From Sphingomonas sp. PAMC 26621 (GTDB taxonomy: Bacteria; Pseudomonadota; Alphaproteobacteria; Sphingomonadales; Sphingomonadaceae): a stretch of 64,000 nucleotides of DNA. Below the pieces are notes generated by a model. That model was not told the origin of the DNA, searched no databases, and saw nothing but the letters and a program-made list of their open reading frames with translations. How positions within the stretch are numbered: the stretch's first letter is position 1; every line of letters starts with the position of its first letter. The stretch lies in NCBI RefSeq assembly GCF_000251145.1, contig NZ_AIDW01000012.1:62001-126000 (forward strand), written 5' to 3'. Below, piece by piece: positions 18,298 to 27,085 of this stretch. Position numbers and translations under genes: made by a program.

Positions 18298-18858
18298 ATG
18301 CAGACGCAGGCCGACCTCGAGACGATTCTGCTGGGACCTGTCCTGGCCGAACGCACGTGCGGCGACTGCACCGTGTGTTGCACCGCGCTCGTGGTCGACA
18401 CGCCCGAATTTGCCAAGCCTGCCGGGACACCGTGCGTCCACCTGACGGGCAAGGGGTGCGGCATCCATCCGGTCCGCCCGCCGATCTGCCGGACATGGTT
18501 CTGTGCGTGGCGCAGGGTCGCCAGCCTTACCGAGGAAACGCGGCCTGATCGGTCCGGCCTGCTGGTTTCGCTCAATTTCGTTCGCGAGCCGCAAAACTGC
18601 TTCGAAGGCGTATCGATCAATATCCGCGTGCTCGCCGGCAGCGACGCGATCGCGACCGGTCTCGCCGGTAAAGTCCTGGACACGCTGTGCGATCAACTGG
18701 TCCCGGTCTGGTTCAGCGACGGGTCAAAGAAAATGCTGATGCATCCCGACAAGGACGTGGCGCACTTCGTTCTTACGGGAGACCCCGCACCGCCGAACCT
18801 CGCAGACGAAGTTGCCGCCTGGCGCGACCGCTATGGCGTCTTTGGCGGGAGCGACTGA
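18298..18858 (+). CDS. YkgJ-family cysteine-cluster protein
   Basis: 186 residues. The metal-binding pattern CGDCTVCC (C21, C24, C27, C28) is followed by CVHLTGKGCGIHPVRPPICRTWFCAW, the standard CxxCxxCC family core, which probably binds iron or zinc. A C-terminal half of about 100 residues has no recognised domain. The start MQTQAD is preceded only by a weak AAGCGG. The function is not established for the family. Confidence 0.88.
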   Translation: MQTQADLETILLGPVLAERTCGDCTVCCTALVVDTPEFAKPAGTPCVHLTGKGCGIHPVRPPICRTWFCAWRRVASLTEETRPDRSGLLVSLNFVREPQNCFEGVSINIRVLAGSDAIATGLAGKVLDTLCDQLVPVWFSDGSKKMLMHPDKDVAHFVLTGDPAPPNLADEVAAWRDRYGVFGGSD

Positions 18859-18874
18859 GATAGCGCAGCAGCAT

Positions 18875-18951
18875 TGGCGCGCCCGGAGGGAGTCGAACCC
18901 CCGACCGAGGAGGTAGAAGCTCCTTGCTCTATCCAACTGAGCTACGGGCGC
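18875..18951 (-). tRNA. tRNA-Arg (anticodon TCT)
   Basis: 77 nt including an encoded CCA. The acceptor stem pairs GCGCCCG (5') with CGGGCGC (3'), then discriminator G and CCA. The D-loop has AGCTCAGTTGGATAGAGC, the anticodon stem-loop AGGAG-CTTCTAC-CTCCT presents TCT, and the T-arm reads GGGGTTCGACTCCC. It decodes AGA (and AGG by wobble), rare codons in this GC-rich genome. Confidence 0.97.
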
Positions 18952-19036
18952 GCACTGGTGATGCCTTTAGCGTGGATTGCGGTGGCGCGAAACGGTCTTC
19001 ATAGCAGGTCGCGTCAGGGGATGGGGACGGGGATCG

Positions 19037-19801
19037 ATGGACACACCGAGGAGCATCACCGCGCGCGATCTCGGCGGGCGGGCGTTGCGCTACTATGATT
19101 TCGTGATGGTCGCCTTCGTGGTGATCCTGCTGCTGTCGAACGTGGTCGGCGCGGGGAAACGGTCGGTGATCGATGTACCGTGGATCGGGCCGTGGCCGTT
19201 TGGCGCGGGGATCCTGTTCTTCCCGGTCAGCTATGTGATCGGCGACGTATTGACCGAGGTCTATGGCTATGCGCGCGCCCGGCGCTGCGTGTGGGCGGGG
19301 TTTGCGGCGCTGATCTTCCTTGCGGTGATGGAACAGGTCGTCGTGGCACTGCCCCCCGCCGCCGGGTGGGGCGGCCAGCAGGCGTATGAATATGTCTTCG
19401 GCCGCTCGGTTCTGGTCGATCCCGCCGCAGCGACGGGATTGCGGATCATCGTCGCGTCGGTGGTCGCGTTCTGGGTCGGGGAGTTCGCCAACAGCTTCGT
19501 CCTCGCCAAGCTCAAGATCCTGACCGAAGGGCGGATGCTGTGGACCCGCACGATCGGCAGCACGATCGTCGCGCAGGGGTTCGACAGCCTGATCTTCTAT
19601 CCACTCGCGTTCCTGGGCGCGCCGGACTGGCCGGTCAGTGCGATGCTGCTCGTGATGCTGAGCCAGTTCGTGCTCAAGGTGTCGTGGGAGGTGCTGCTGA
19701 CGCCGGTCACCTATCTGGTGGTCGGGTTCCTCAAGCGCCGCGAGGGAATCGACGTGTATGATCGCGGAACGGACTTTTCGCCGTTCAAGGCAGGGGTGTA
19801 G
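19037..19801 (+). CDS. yhhQ: Queuosine precursor transporter (YhhQ/QPTR family)
   Basis: 254 residues, multi-pass inner-membrane protein importing queuosine precursors (preQ0/preQ1). About six hydrophobic segments; the family signature SYVIGDVLTEVYGYARARR is present, with FWVGEFANSFVLAKLK and TRTIGSTIVAQGFDSLIFYPLAF further on. ATG 19037 with GGGGA upstream. It starts 85 bp from the divergent tRNA-Arg. The function is inferred from the family; a tRNA-modification transporter near a tRNA gene is probably coincidence. Confidence 0.92.
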   Translation: MDTPRSITARDLGGRALRYYDFVMVAFVVILLLSNVVGAGKRSVIDVPWIGPWPFGAGILFFPVSYVIGDVLTEVYGYARARRCVWAGFAALIFLAVMEQVVVALPPAAGWGGQQAYEYVFGRSVLVDPAAATGLRIIVASVVAFWVGEFANSFVLAKLKILTEGRMLWTRTIGSTIVAQGFDSLIFYPLAFLGAPDWPVSAMLLVMLSQFVLKVSWEVLLTPVTYLVVGFLKRREGIDVYDRGTDFSPFKAGV

Positions 19802-19906
19802 GCTCCCGTCACGGCGTGGTGGGTGCGGCGCGCCGGACGAGGGCGCGCCGACACCCTAGCGTGCGCGGGAATTGAGGCTTAGGCTCGGGGCTGGAAGGAA
19901 TCCCCG

Positions 19907-20215
19907 ATGACAATGGCTTATGACAAGCAAAAGAGGCTTCATTTCGATCTCACCAACGTCGGGCTTCGTGCGCAGGCCACGGCGGTCGGGCTGGTGCAGC
20001 TCTGCCAGGAGCTGCGACGCGCTAACGTGCTCGACGATCCCGCGATGGCGCGGATCAAGGATGCGATTGCCGACGAACTGTCCGTCACGGCACCCCGTTC
20101 GTTGTCGGCGAAGGGCTATCGTGGCGAGGTACGAGCCCGGCTCGACCGAATTTTCGAGGGTGAGCAGCAGGTCGGCCCGGCCGAAGCCTTGTCGTTCGGC
20201 GCGGAACCGGAGTGA
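19907..20215 (+). CDS. Hypothetical protein
   Basis: 102 residues, starting MTMAYDKQ with GGAAGGAA about 6 nt upstream, which supports a real gene. Mostly helical, soluble, no signal peptide (LVQLCQELRRANVLDDPAMARI). I do not recognise the family. It converges with purQ (28 nt between stops). Confidence 0.65.
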   Translation: MTMAYDKQKRLHFDLTNVGLRAQATAVGLVQLCQELRRANVLDDPAMARIKDAIADELSVTAPRSLSAKGYRGEVRARLDRIFEGEQQVGPAEALSFGAEPE

Positions 20216-20243
20216 CGCCTCCGTTTCCCACGACGAAACCGGC

Positions 20244-20915
20244 CTAGACCCCGACCGTCTCGAGCAACCCTTCGAACAGCCGCCGGCCGTCGTCGCCGCC
20301 ATGCGCTGCGGTGTCGATCCGGCGTTCGGGATGTGGCATCAGGCCGAGCACGTTGCCGGCTGCATTGAGCACGCCCGCGATGTTCCGCGCGGAGCCGTTG
20401 ACCGGCTCGCCATAGCGGAACGCGACGCGGCCTTCGCCCTCGAGGCGGTCGAGCGTCTCGGGATCTGCGGCGTAATTGCCGTCATGGTGCGCGACGGGAA
20501 CGATGATCCGTTCGCCCGCGGCATAGCGGCTGGTGAACGCGCTCTGCGCATTGTCGACCGTCAGCGGAACCTCGCGGCAGACGAAATCGAGCCCGGCGTT
20601 GCGCATCAGCGCACCCGGCAGCAGGCCTGCTTCGGTCAGCACCTGGAAGCCGTTGCAGATCCCGAGCACCGGAACGCCACGGTCCGCCGCGTCCTTCACG
20701 GCTTGCAGGATCGGCGAGCGCGCGCCGATCGCGCCGGAGCGGAGATAGTCGCCATAAGAGAAGCCGCCCGGCAAGGCGACGAGATCGACCCCGTCGGGAA
20801 GGGCGGTGTCGCCGTGCCACACCATCGTCGGCGCGGTCCCGCTGACCTCGCGGAGCGCAACGGCGACGTCGCGGTCGCAGTTCGAGCCCGGAAAGACGAT
20901 GACCGCGGTCTTCAT
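20244..20915 (-). CDS. purQ: Phosphoribosylformylglycinamidine synthase subunit PurQ
   Basis: 223 residues, the glutaminase subunit of FGAM synthase in purine biosynthesis. Residues [11 protein letters not shown] contain the nucleophile cysteine of class I glutamine amidotransferases; the catalytic His-Glu pair lies near PHPERR. The start [16 protein letters not shown] is canonical. It overlaps purS by 4 nt (ATGA), so PurS and PurQ are translationally coupled. The synthase subunit purL is not in the window next to them. Confidence 0.97.
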   Translation of the reverse strand: MKTAVIVFPGSNCDRDVAVALREVSGTAPTMVWHGDTALPDGVDLVALPGGFSYGDYLRSGAIGARSPILQAVKDAADRGVPVLGICNGFQVLTEAGLLPGALMRNAGLDFVCREVPLTVDNAQSAFTSRYAAGERIIVPVAHHDGNYAADPETLDRLEGEGRVAFRYGEPVNGSARNIAGVLNAAGNVLGLMPHPERRIDTAAHGGDDGRRLFEGLLETVGV

Positions 20916-21142
20916 GCGCGTTCCACCCGGAAATTCTCGATCACGGTGTTGGCGAGCAGCTTGCGGCACATGGCGTCGATCTGCGCGTCGTCGACGCTGT
21001 CCTCGACCTCGAGTTCGATCAGCTTGCCGGCGCGGACGTCGTTGACGCCTTCGAAGCCAAGGCCGCCGAGCGCCTTGTGAATCGCGCGACCCTGCGGATC
21101 GAGCACGCCGGGCTTCAGCGTGACGAAGATGCGGAGCTTCAT
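20912..21142 (-). CDS. purS: Phosphoribosylformylglycinamidine synthase subunit PurS
   Basis: 76 residues, the small structural subunit that joins PurL and PurQ in the FGAM synthase complex. The sequence [20 protein letters not shown] and [12 protein letters not shown] is typical; length is normal. Upstream lies a 236-bp gap with a GC-rich palindrome before purC, which is transcribed in the same direction. Confidence 0.96.
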   Translation of the reverse strand: MKLRIFVTLKPGVLDPQGRAIHKALGGLGFEGVNDVRAGKLIELEVEDSVDDAQIDAMCRKLLANTVIENFRVERA

Positions 21143-21257
21143 AGATATGTCCTGCTGCGACGGTAGGGAATGCGGGTCGCTATGCTCGCGCGCGGCGCAG
21201 GTCGCAAGGGGGTGGATGCGCGGGTCGCGGATCGCGAATCTTCAGAAGCACTTAGCC

Positions 21258-21351
21258 AGCGCAGGCCGGGGCCCGGGAGAGGGCGGGTCACGGCGGGCAA
21301 TGTACCCGTTACCAAAACCCGTCCGCCTGGGCCCTGGCCTACGCCAGGGAA
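21258..21351. repeat. GC-rich palindromic repeat, family B
   Basis: Imperfect inverted repeat in the purS-purC gap: left arm CAGCGCAGGCCGGGGCCCGG, right arm CGCCTGGGCCCTGGCCTACG, separated by about 50 bp. The GGCCGGGGCC core recurs near 3030, 23515 and 42330. It could fold as a large hairpin on the purC-purS transcript. Confidence 0.55.
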
Positions 21352-21378
21352 GCGGCTGAATAGGGCAAGCCGAGCGGC

Positions 21379-22158
21379 TTACTTCCCCTTGTTGAGCCGG
21401 TGCTGTTCCATGTCCAGAACCGCGCCATCGGCTTCCTCGGGCAACAGCCCGAGCCGACGGGCTACTTCTTGATAGGCCTCGACCTCGCCGCCGAGATCGC
21501 GACGGAAACGATCCTTGTCGAGCTTCTCGTTGGTGGTCATGTCCCACAAGCGGCAGCCGTCGGGGCTGATCTCGTCGGCGAGGATCACGCGGGGATAATC
21601 ATTGTCCCACACGCGCCCGAATTCGAGCTTGAAGTCGATCAGGCGGATCCCGATGCCGGCGAACAGCCCGCACAGGAAATCGTTCACGCGAATCGCCAGG
21701 TCGGCGATGTCGGCCATTTCTTCCTGCCCGGCCCAGCCGAACGCGGCGATATGCTCGTCGGTGATCATCGGATCGCCGAGCGCATCGTCCTTGTAGTAAT
21801 ATTCGATGATCGTGCGGGGCAGCTGGGTGCCCTCCTCGATCCCGAGGCGAGTCGAGATCGACCCGGCCGCGACGTTGCGCACGACGACTTCGATCGGGAT
21901 GATCTCGACCTGGCGAATCAGCTGCTCGCGCATGTTGAGGCGGCGGATGAAGTGCGTCGGCACGCCGATCGCGCCGAGCAGCGTGAAGATGTGCTCTGAA
22001 ATCCGGTTGTTGAGCACGCCCTTGCCGCTGATCGTCCCCTTTTTCTGGGCGTTGAAAGCGGTGGCGTCGTCCTTGAAGTACTGGATCAGCGTACCCGGCT
22101 CAGGACCCTCGTACAGGATCTTGGCCTTGCCCTCGTAGATCTGGCGGCGGCGTGCCAT
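21379..22158 (-). CDS. purC: Phosphoribosylaminoimidazole-succinocarboxamide synthase PurC
   Basis: 259 residues, SAICAR synthetase of purine biosynthesis. The N-terminal [15 protein letters not shown] nucleotide site is present, as are [13 protein letters not shown] and the later IDFKLEFGR with the catalytic acid. Length is normal. It is upstream of purS-purQ on the same strand, separated by 236 bp that contain a GC-rich palindrome, so the three may form a pur transcription unit with an internal hairpin. Confidence 0.97.
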   Translation of the reverse strand: MARRRQIYEGKAKILYEGPEPGTLIQYFKDDATAFNAQKKGTISGKGVLNNRISEHIFTLLGAIGVPTHFIRRLNMREQLIRQVEIIPIEVVVRNVAAGSISTRLGIEEGTQLPRTIIEYYYKDDALGDPMITDEHIAAFGWAGQEEMADIADLAIRVNDFLCGLFAGIGIRLIDFKLEFGRVWDNDYPRVILADEISPDGCRLWDMTTNEKLDKDRFRRDLGGEVEAYQEVARRLGLLPEEADGAVLDMEQHRLNKGK

Positions 22159-22273
22159 GTTTGCGCTAACCCCTGGAAATGAGCGGCCCCGGCAACGCGG
22201 ATCACGCGGGCCGGGGAGGGAAGATCACGCCTATACCGGATCGATGCCGGGGGTGCAATCGATCGCTTGGCGG

Positions 22274-23488
22274 TCAAGTGACCGCGTTGCGTTGCTGGAA
22301 TGCGGGGTCGCGATGGGCATCCGTGGCGAGGATGTCGCCGAGGATCTCGCCCGCACGGACAACGTCTTCGAACCCGAGATAGAGCGGGGTAAGGCCGAAG
22401 CGGAGGATGTCGGGATCACGGAAGTCGCCGATGACGCCGCGCGCGATCAGCGCCTGGCAGAGCGCATAGGCCTCCGGATGGCGGAACGAAATATGACTGC
22501 CGCGCCGGGCGGGGTCGGCGGGGCTGACGCACTCCAGACCGAGCGACGCGCCGATCTCGGCCATCTCGTCGAACAACGCGGCGCTCTTGGTCGCGACCTG
22601 TTGCTGGTCGACGTCCTCCCAGATGTCGAGCCCGGCCTCGAGCGCGGCGAGACCCAGCATCGGGGGGGTGCCCGCGAGCCAGCGCGTCATTCCGGGCGCG
22701 GGGGCATAGGCGTCGGCGAACCCGAATGGTGCGGCATGGCCCATCCAGCCCGACAGCGGGCTGGCGAGTTGGTCCTGCAATCGCCGGGAAACGAAGAGGA
22801 AGGCCGGTGCGCCAGGGCCGCCATTGAGGAATTTGTAGCCGCATCCGATTGCGAGATCTGCCCCTGCAGCGTTCAGGTCGATCGGGATCGCGCCTACACT
22901 ATGGCTTAGATCCCAAAGCATTAGCGCGCCTGCTTGCTGCGCCTTCGCGGACCATGCCGACATATCGAAACACTCGGATGTCTTGTAATGTGTATGCGTC
23001 AGCATGACGATGGCGGTGGTTTCGTCGAGGGCGTCGGACAAGGCAGCGCGAGGAACGGCGTTGAGCCGTGCCCCCGGAACGCACCCTGCCGCCCCTTCGG
23101 CAATGTGGAGGTCTGTGGGGAAATTGCCGGTCTCGCTGAGGATCGTGGTCCTCGGTGCTGCGTGGCGCAGGGCGGCGACGAGCAGCTTGAACAGATTGAC
23201 CGAGGTCGAATCCGCGACGATCACCTCGTCCTCGGCCGCGCCGATGAGTTTGGCGATCTTGCCACCGACCCGACGGGGCGCCTCGATCCAGCCTTCGTTC
23301 CAGCTGCGGATAAGCCGTTCTCCCCATTGCCGTTCCGCGATGTCTGACAGCGCCGCCGGAGTCGACCGCGGGAGCGGGCCGAGCGAATTGCCGTCGAGGT
23401 AGATCACCCCTTCGGGCAGGTGAAACGCGTCGCGATAGCCGCGGAGCGGATCGGCCGCGTCACGCGCGCGGGCTTCGTCGGGGGTCAT
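22274..23488 (-). CDS. kynU: Kynureninase KynU
   Basis: 404 residues, PLP-dependent hydrolysis of kynurenine to anthranilate and alanine in tryptophan degradation. The N-terminal block YLDGNSLGPLPR and the PLP-lysine region LAIGCGYKFLNGGPGAPAF are diagnostic; length is normal. No kynA or kynB-type gene follows on this strand, but a secreted alpha/beta hydrolase lies 115 bp upstream in the same direction with a palindromic repeat between them. Confidence 0.96.
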   Translation of the reverse strand: MTPDEARARDAADPLRGYRDAFHLPEGVIYLDGNSLGPLPRSTPAALSDIAERQWGERLIRSWNEGWIEAPRRVGGKIAKLIGAAEDEVIVADSTSVNLFKLLVAALRHAAPRTTILSETGNFPTDLHIAEGAAGCVPGARLNAVPRAALSDALDETTAIVMLTHTHYKTSECFDMSAWSAKAQQAGALMLWDLSHSVGAIPIDLNAAGADLAIGCGYKFLNGGPGAPAFLFVSRRLQDQLASPLSGWMGHAAPFGFADAYAPAPGMTRWLAGTPPMLGLAALEAGLDIWEDVDQQQVATKSAALFDEMAEIGASLGLECVSPADPARRGSHISFRHPEAYALCQALIARGVIGDFRDPDILRFGLTPLYLGFEDVVRAGEILGDILATDAHRDPAFQQRNAVT

Positions 23489-23499
23489 GCTTCGGCCTT

Positions 23500-23597
23500 T
23501 CCGTCACCCGGGCAGAGGCCGGGGCCGGGTGGGTGTTGACGTGCTATCACGGTCCGGAGGTGCCACGTGGCGGTCCCGGGCTCCGGCGAGGTGACGG
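23500..23597. repeat. GC-rich palindromic repeat, family B
   Basis: Imperfect inverted repeat between kynU and the hydrolase gene: left arm CCGTCACCCGGGCAGAGGCC, right arm CGGTCCCGGGCTCCGGCGAG followed by GTGACGG. It resembles the elements near 21300 and 42370. No gene is supported here. Confidence 0.55.
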
Positions 23598-23603
23598 GAT
23601 TGG

Positions 23604-24503
23604 TCATTTTGCCAACGCCAGGCGGATCAGGCGCTTCGCTTCCGCCCAGGCGGCGGTTTCCGGCGCGATCAGTTCGACGTGGCCGATGTGGTCGACGACA
23701 TGCAGCTCCGCCCGGTCGCCTTTGGCGCGGGCTGCAGCGACATATTGGGTCCCCATCCGGAGCGGGATGATCTTGTCGTCCCGGCCATTCACGAGATCTT
23801 GGGGCACCCCGTCGGGCAGCAGCCGCGGGACAGAGGTGTCGGCATAGACATCGCCCCGCACACCGGGCGCGCCGACGAGCTTCGCGACGACGTCGACGCC
23901 GCACCCATTGTCCGGACTGGCGGCGGTTGCCTCCAGATCGGGCAGGCCGCCGAGACTGACAACCTGCGCGATCTTCAGCGGGTGTCGCTGGTATAGCGCG
24001 CTGGTCTTCGCGATCCTGCCGCGCGCGGCGAGCCACAAAGCAAGGTGCCCGCCAGCCGAATGCCCCACCGCCACTACGCGGCGGGTATCGAGGTGGAATT
24101 TCCGGGCATTGGCGCGCAACGCGTCCGCCGCCGTGCCCGCATCGATGAAGGTTCCCGGATAGCCGCCGCCGGGCCGATCGACGCCGCGATAGTCGACGTT
24201 CCACACTGCGATCCCGTCGCGCCGCAGATCGTCCGCGATCCAGTTCATCAGGCTGCGGTCCGCGATACTCGTCGTCCAGCAGCCGCCGTGAATCATCAGC
24301 ACCGTCGGGAAGGGGCCCTTGCCCGCTGGCAGCCACACGTCGACCTTCTGGTACGGATCGCTGCCGTAATCGACCGTCGCATTCGGCTGCGGCGCCGGCC
24401 GCCTGGTCAGGTCGGGCCATGTGAGCAGCGGTTTAGACGCCTCCTGCGCGGGGAGCGCGGTGGCGGTGAGCAGCGCGGCGGCGGCAAAAGCGAATCTGAG
24501 CAT
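23604..24503 (-). CDS. Secreted alpha/beta hydrolase (esterase, HGG type)
   Basis: 299 residues with a signal peptide (residues 1-19). Oxyanion HGGCW motif after MLIHGG, nucleophile elbow GHSAGGH with Ser, a later catalytic Asp (NGRDDKI) and His (DHIGHVEL). This is the hormone-sensitive-lipase/arylformamidase-like branch. Its position 115 bp upstream of kynU on the same strand suggests a possible N-formylkynurenine formamidase role, but the signal peptide argues for a periplasmic or secreted esterase. The family function here is uncertain. Confidence 0.8.
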   Translation of the reverse strand: MLRFAFAAAALLTATALPAQEASKPLLTWPDLTRRPAPQPNATVDYGSDPYQKVDVWLPAGKGPFPTVLMIHGGCWTTSIADRSLMNWIADDLRRDGIAVWNVDYRGVDRPGGGYPGTFIDAGTAADALRANARKFHLDTRRVVAVGHSAGGHLALWLAARGRIAKTSALYQRHPLKIAQVVSLGGLPDLEATAASPDNGCGVDVVAKLVGAPGVRGDVYADTSVPRLLPDGVPQDLVNGRDDKIIPLRMGTQYVAAARAKGDRAELHVVDHIGHVELIAPETAAWAEAKRLIRLALAK

Positions 24504-24591
24504 CGTGCCATCGATACGACGGCATCAGGCACTTGTCGAAGCCCCAGCGTCGCGGTGGACGTAGGCCGTCCCGGCCTGCTAATCGGAACAG

Positions 24592-26853
24592 ATGGCGACC
24601 GACATCATCGACCCCAATGATCCCTTCAACGCGATCGCCGACGCGCCGTTCGATAGCGCGCTGTCGGATCGCTATCTCGTTTATGCGCTATCGACGATCA
24701 CCGCGCGCTCGCTCCCCGATCTGCGCGACGGGATGAAGCCGGTGCACCGTCGCTTGTTGTGGGCGATGCGCGCGCTCAGGATGGACCCGAGCAGCGCGTT
24801 CAAGAAATCCGCGCGCGTCGTTGGTGAAGTCATCGGCAAATACCACCCGCACGGCGATCAGTCGGTCTATGACGCGATGGTCCGGCTCGCGCAGGATTTC
24901 TCGGTCCGATATCCGCTGGTCGAGGGGCAGGGAAATTTCGGCAATATCGACGGCGATAACGCTGCCGCCTTCCGCTACACCGAAGCCCGGCTGACGCAGG
25001 TCGCGATCGACCTGATGGACGGACTCGACGAGGACGCGGTCGCGTTCAAACCCACGTATAATAACGAGGAACAGGAGCCCGAGCTGTTCCCCGGCGCTTT
25101 CCCCAATCTGCTCGCCAATGGCGCGGCGGGGATCGCGGTGGGCATGGCGACCAACATCCCGCCGCACAATGTCGCCGAACTCTACGACGCCGCGATCGCG
25201 CTGATTGACCGGTCGGGCGATCTCGCCGGGTTCAACATCCTCGATCACGTCCGCGGGCCCGATTTCCCGACCGGCGGGCTGGTGGTCGATTCGCCCGCCG
25301 CGATCGCCGAAAGCTATGCCACGGGCCGCGGCGGCTTCCGGGTGCGCGCGCGCTGGCAGGTTGAGGATCTCGGGCGCGGGACGTGGACCGCGATCATCAC
25401 CGAGATCCCGTATGGCGTGCAGAAGGGCAAGCTGATCGAGCAGCTCGCGGCGATCGTCAACGACAAGAAGCTGCCGATCATGGCGGACGTCCGCGACGAA
25501 TCGGACGCGGTGATCCGCATCGTGATCGAGCCGCGCAGCCGCACCGTCGACCCGGTCGTGCTGATGGAAAGCCTGTTCAAGCTGTCCGACCTAGAGAGCC
25601 GGTTCAGCCTCAACCTCAACGTGCTCGACGCGAGCCGGACGCCGCGCGTGATGAGTCTCGCCGAGGCGCTCAACGAGTGGGTCCAGCACCAGTTCATCGT
25701 GTTGCGGCGGCGCGCCGAGCATCGGCTGCGCAAGATCGCGGACCGGATCGAGCTGCTCGACGGCTATATCATCGCCTACCTCAACCTCGACCGCGTGATC
25801 GAGATTATCCGCACCGAGGATGAGCCCAAGCCGGTGATGATCGCCGAGTTCGAACTGAACGACCGCCAGGCCGAGGCGATCCTCAACATGCGGCTGCGAT
25901 CATTGCGCCGGCTCGAGGAAATGGAGTTGCGCAAGGAGCGTGACACGCTCGATCGCGAACGCGCCGGGCTCGAGGGGCTGCTCGGAAGCGAGGCGAAGCA
26001 GCGGACGCGGCTGAAGCGCGACTTCGGCAAGCTGCGCGACCGCTACGGCCCCGAGACGACGCTCGGGCGGCGGCGGACGACGATCGAACAGGCGGCCCCG
26101 CTGCGCGACATTCCGCTCGACGCGATGATCGAGCGCGAGCCGATCACGGTGATCCTGTCGCAACGCGGCTGGATCCGCGCGATGAAGGGGCATGTCGATC
26201 CCGCCGGGGTCGCGGCGGTCAAGTTCAAGGACGGCGACGCACCGCTGTTCGATTTCCACGCGCAGACCACTGACAAGGTCGTGGTCGCGGCGGAGAACGG
26301 ACGCTTTTTCACGCTCCCTGCGGACAAGCTGCCGGGCGGGCGCGGCTTTGGCGAGCCGCTCCGGCTGATGATCGACCTCGATGGCGATATCGGGATCGTC
26401 GGGGTGTTCCGCGCGAGCCTGTCCGATCGCTGGCTGGTGGCGGCCACCGACGGTCGCGGGTTCATCGTGCGCACCGCCGACATTCATGCCGAGACTCGCA
26501 AGGGCAAGACGGTCGTCACCCCGCGCCTCGGCGCGAAGCTGAAGATCGTCCGCCCGGTCGCGGTCGAGGACGATTATGTCGGCGCGATCGGCGACAATCG
26601 CCGGTTGTTGGTTTTCCCGATCGCCGAACTGCCGGAGCTTACCCGCGGGCAGGGGGTGCAGTTGATGCGCTTCCGCGACGGCGGTCTGTCGGATGCGATC
26701 ACCTTCGTCTTCGCGAGCGGACTGAGCTGGCAGATGGGCGGCGACAGCGGGCGGGTGCGGACCGAGACCGACCTCGGCCCGTGGCGCGCGGCGCGCGGGG
26801 CCGCCGGCCGGATGCCGCCGAACGGGTTCCCGCGAGACAATCGCTTCGGCTGA
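24592..26853 (+). CDS. parC: DNA topoisomerase IV subunit A ParC
   Basis: 753 residues, the DNA-cleaving subunit that decatenates chromosomes. N-terminal [20 protein letters not shown] and [16 protein letters not shown], the winged-helix block [20 protein letters not shown] and the active-site tyrosine in [10 protein letters not shown] are all present, followed by a coiled coil and C-terminal beta-pinwheel repeats (residues ~500-740). The quinolone-determining loop reads [10 protein letters not shown] where E. coli has HPHGDSACYE, so serine 80 and glutamate 84 are replaced by Q and D. Divergent from the secreted hydrolase gene. Confidence 0.97.
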   Translation: MATDIIDPNDPFNAIADAPFDSALSDRYLVYALSTITARSLPDLRDGMKPVHRRLLWAMRALRMDPSSAFKKSARVVGEVIGKYHPHGDQSVYDAMVRLAQDFSVRYPLVEGQGNFGNIDGDNAAAFRYTEARLTQVAIDLMDGLDEDAVAFKPTYNNEEQEPELFPGAFPNLLANGAAGIAVGMATNIPPHNVAELYDAAIALIDRSGDLAGFNILDHVRGPDFPTGGLVVDSPAAIAESYATGRGGFRVRARWQVEDLGRGTWTAIITEIPYGVQKGKLIEQLAAIVNDKKLPIMADVRDESDAVIRIVIEPRSRTVDPVVLMESLFKLSDLESRFSLNLNVLDASRTPRVMSLAEALNEWVQHQFIVLRRRAEHRLRKIADRIELLDGYIIAYLNLDRVIEIIRTEDEPKPVMIAEFELNDRQAEAILNMRLRSLRRLEEMELRKERDTLDRERAGLEGLLGSEAKQRTRLKRDFGKLRDRYGPETTLGRRRTTIEQAAPLRDIPLDAMIEREPITVILSQRGWIRAMKGHVDPAGVAAVKFKDGDAPLFDFHAQTTDKVVVAAENGRFFTLPADKLPGGRGFGEPLRLMIDLDGDIGIVGVFRASLSDRWLVAATDGRGFIVRTADIHAETRKGKTVVTPRLGAKLKIVRPVAVEDDYVGAIGDNRRLLVFPIAELPELTRGQGVQLMRFRDGGLSDAITFVFASGLSWQMGGDSGRVRTETDLGPWRAARGAAGRMPPNGFPRDNRFG

Positions 26854-27085
26854 TCCTGCCTCGGGTCCGCCCAGCTGCGCCCGCCAAGCCTGTCCGGACG
26901 AGGGCTCGTCAGCCGGACGCGGTTGGCCAGCCAGCGAAGAGGGATTTGATGCAGAGCCGCATGGCTGCATGCTCGCGCCGAACGCTCGGACACGGTGCGA
27001 TCTGTCCAGCGGTGTCAGCCTGGGAAAGGGCTGAAATACGGGGGCGCAAGCTGCTTGTTAACTATTCGGCCCTAGCAATGGGCCA

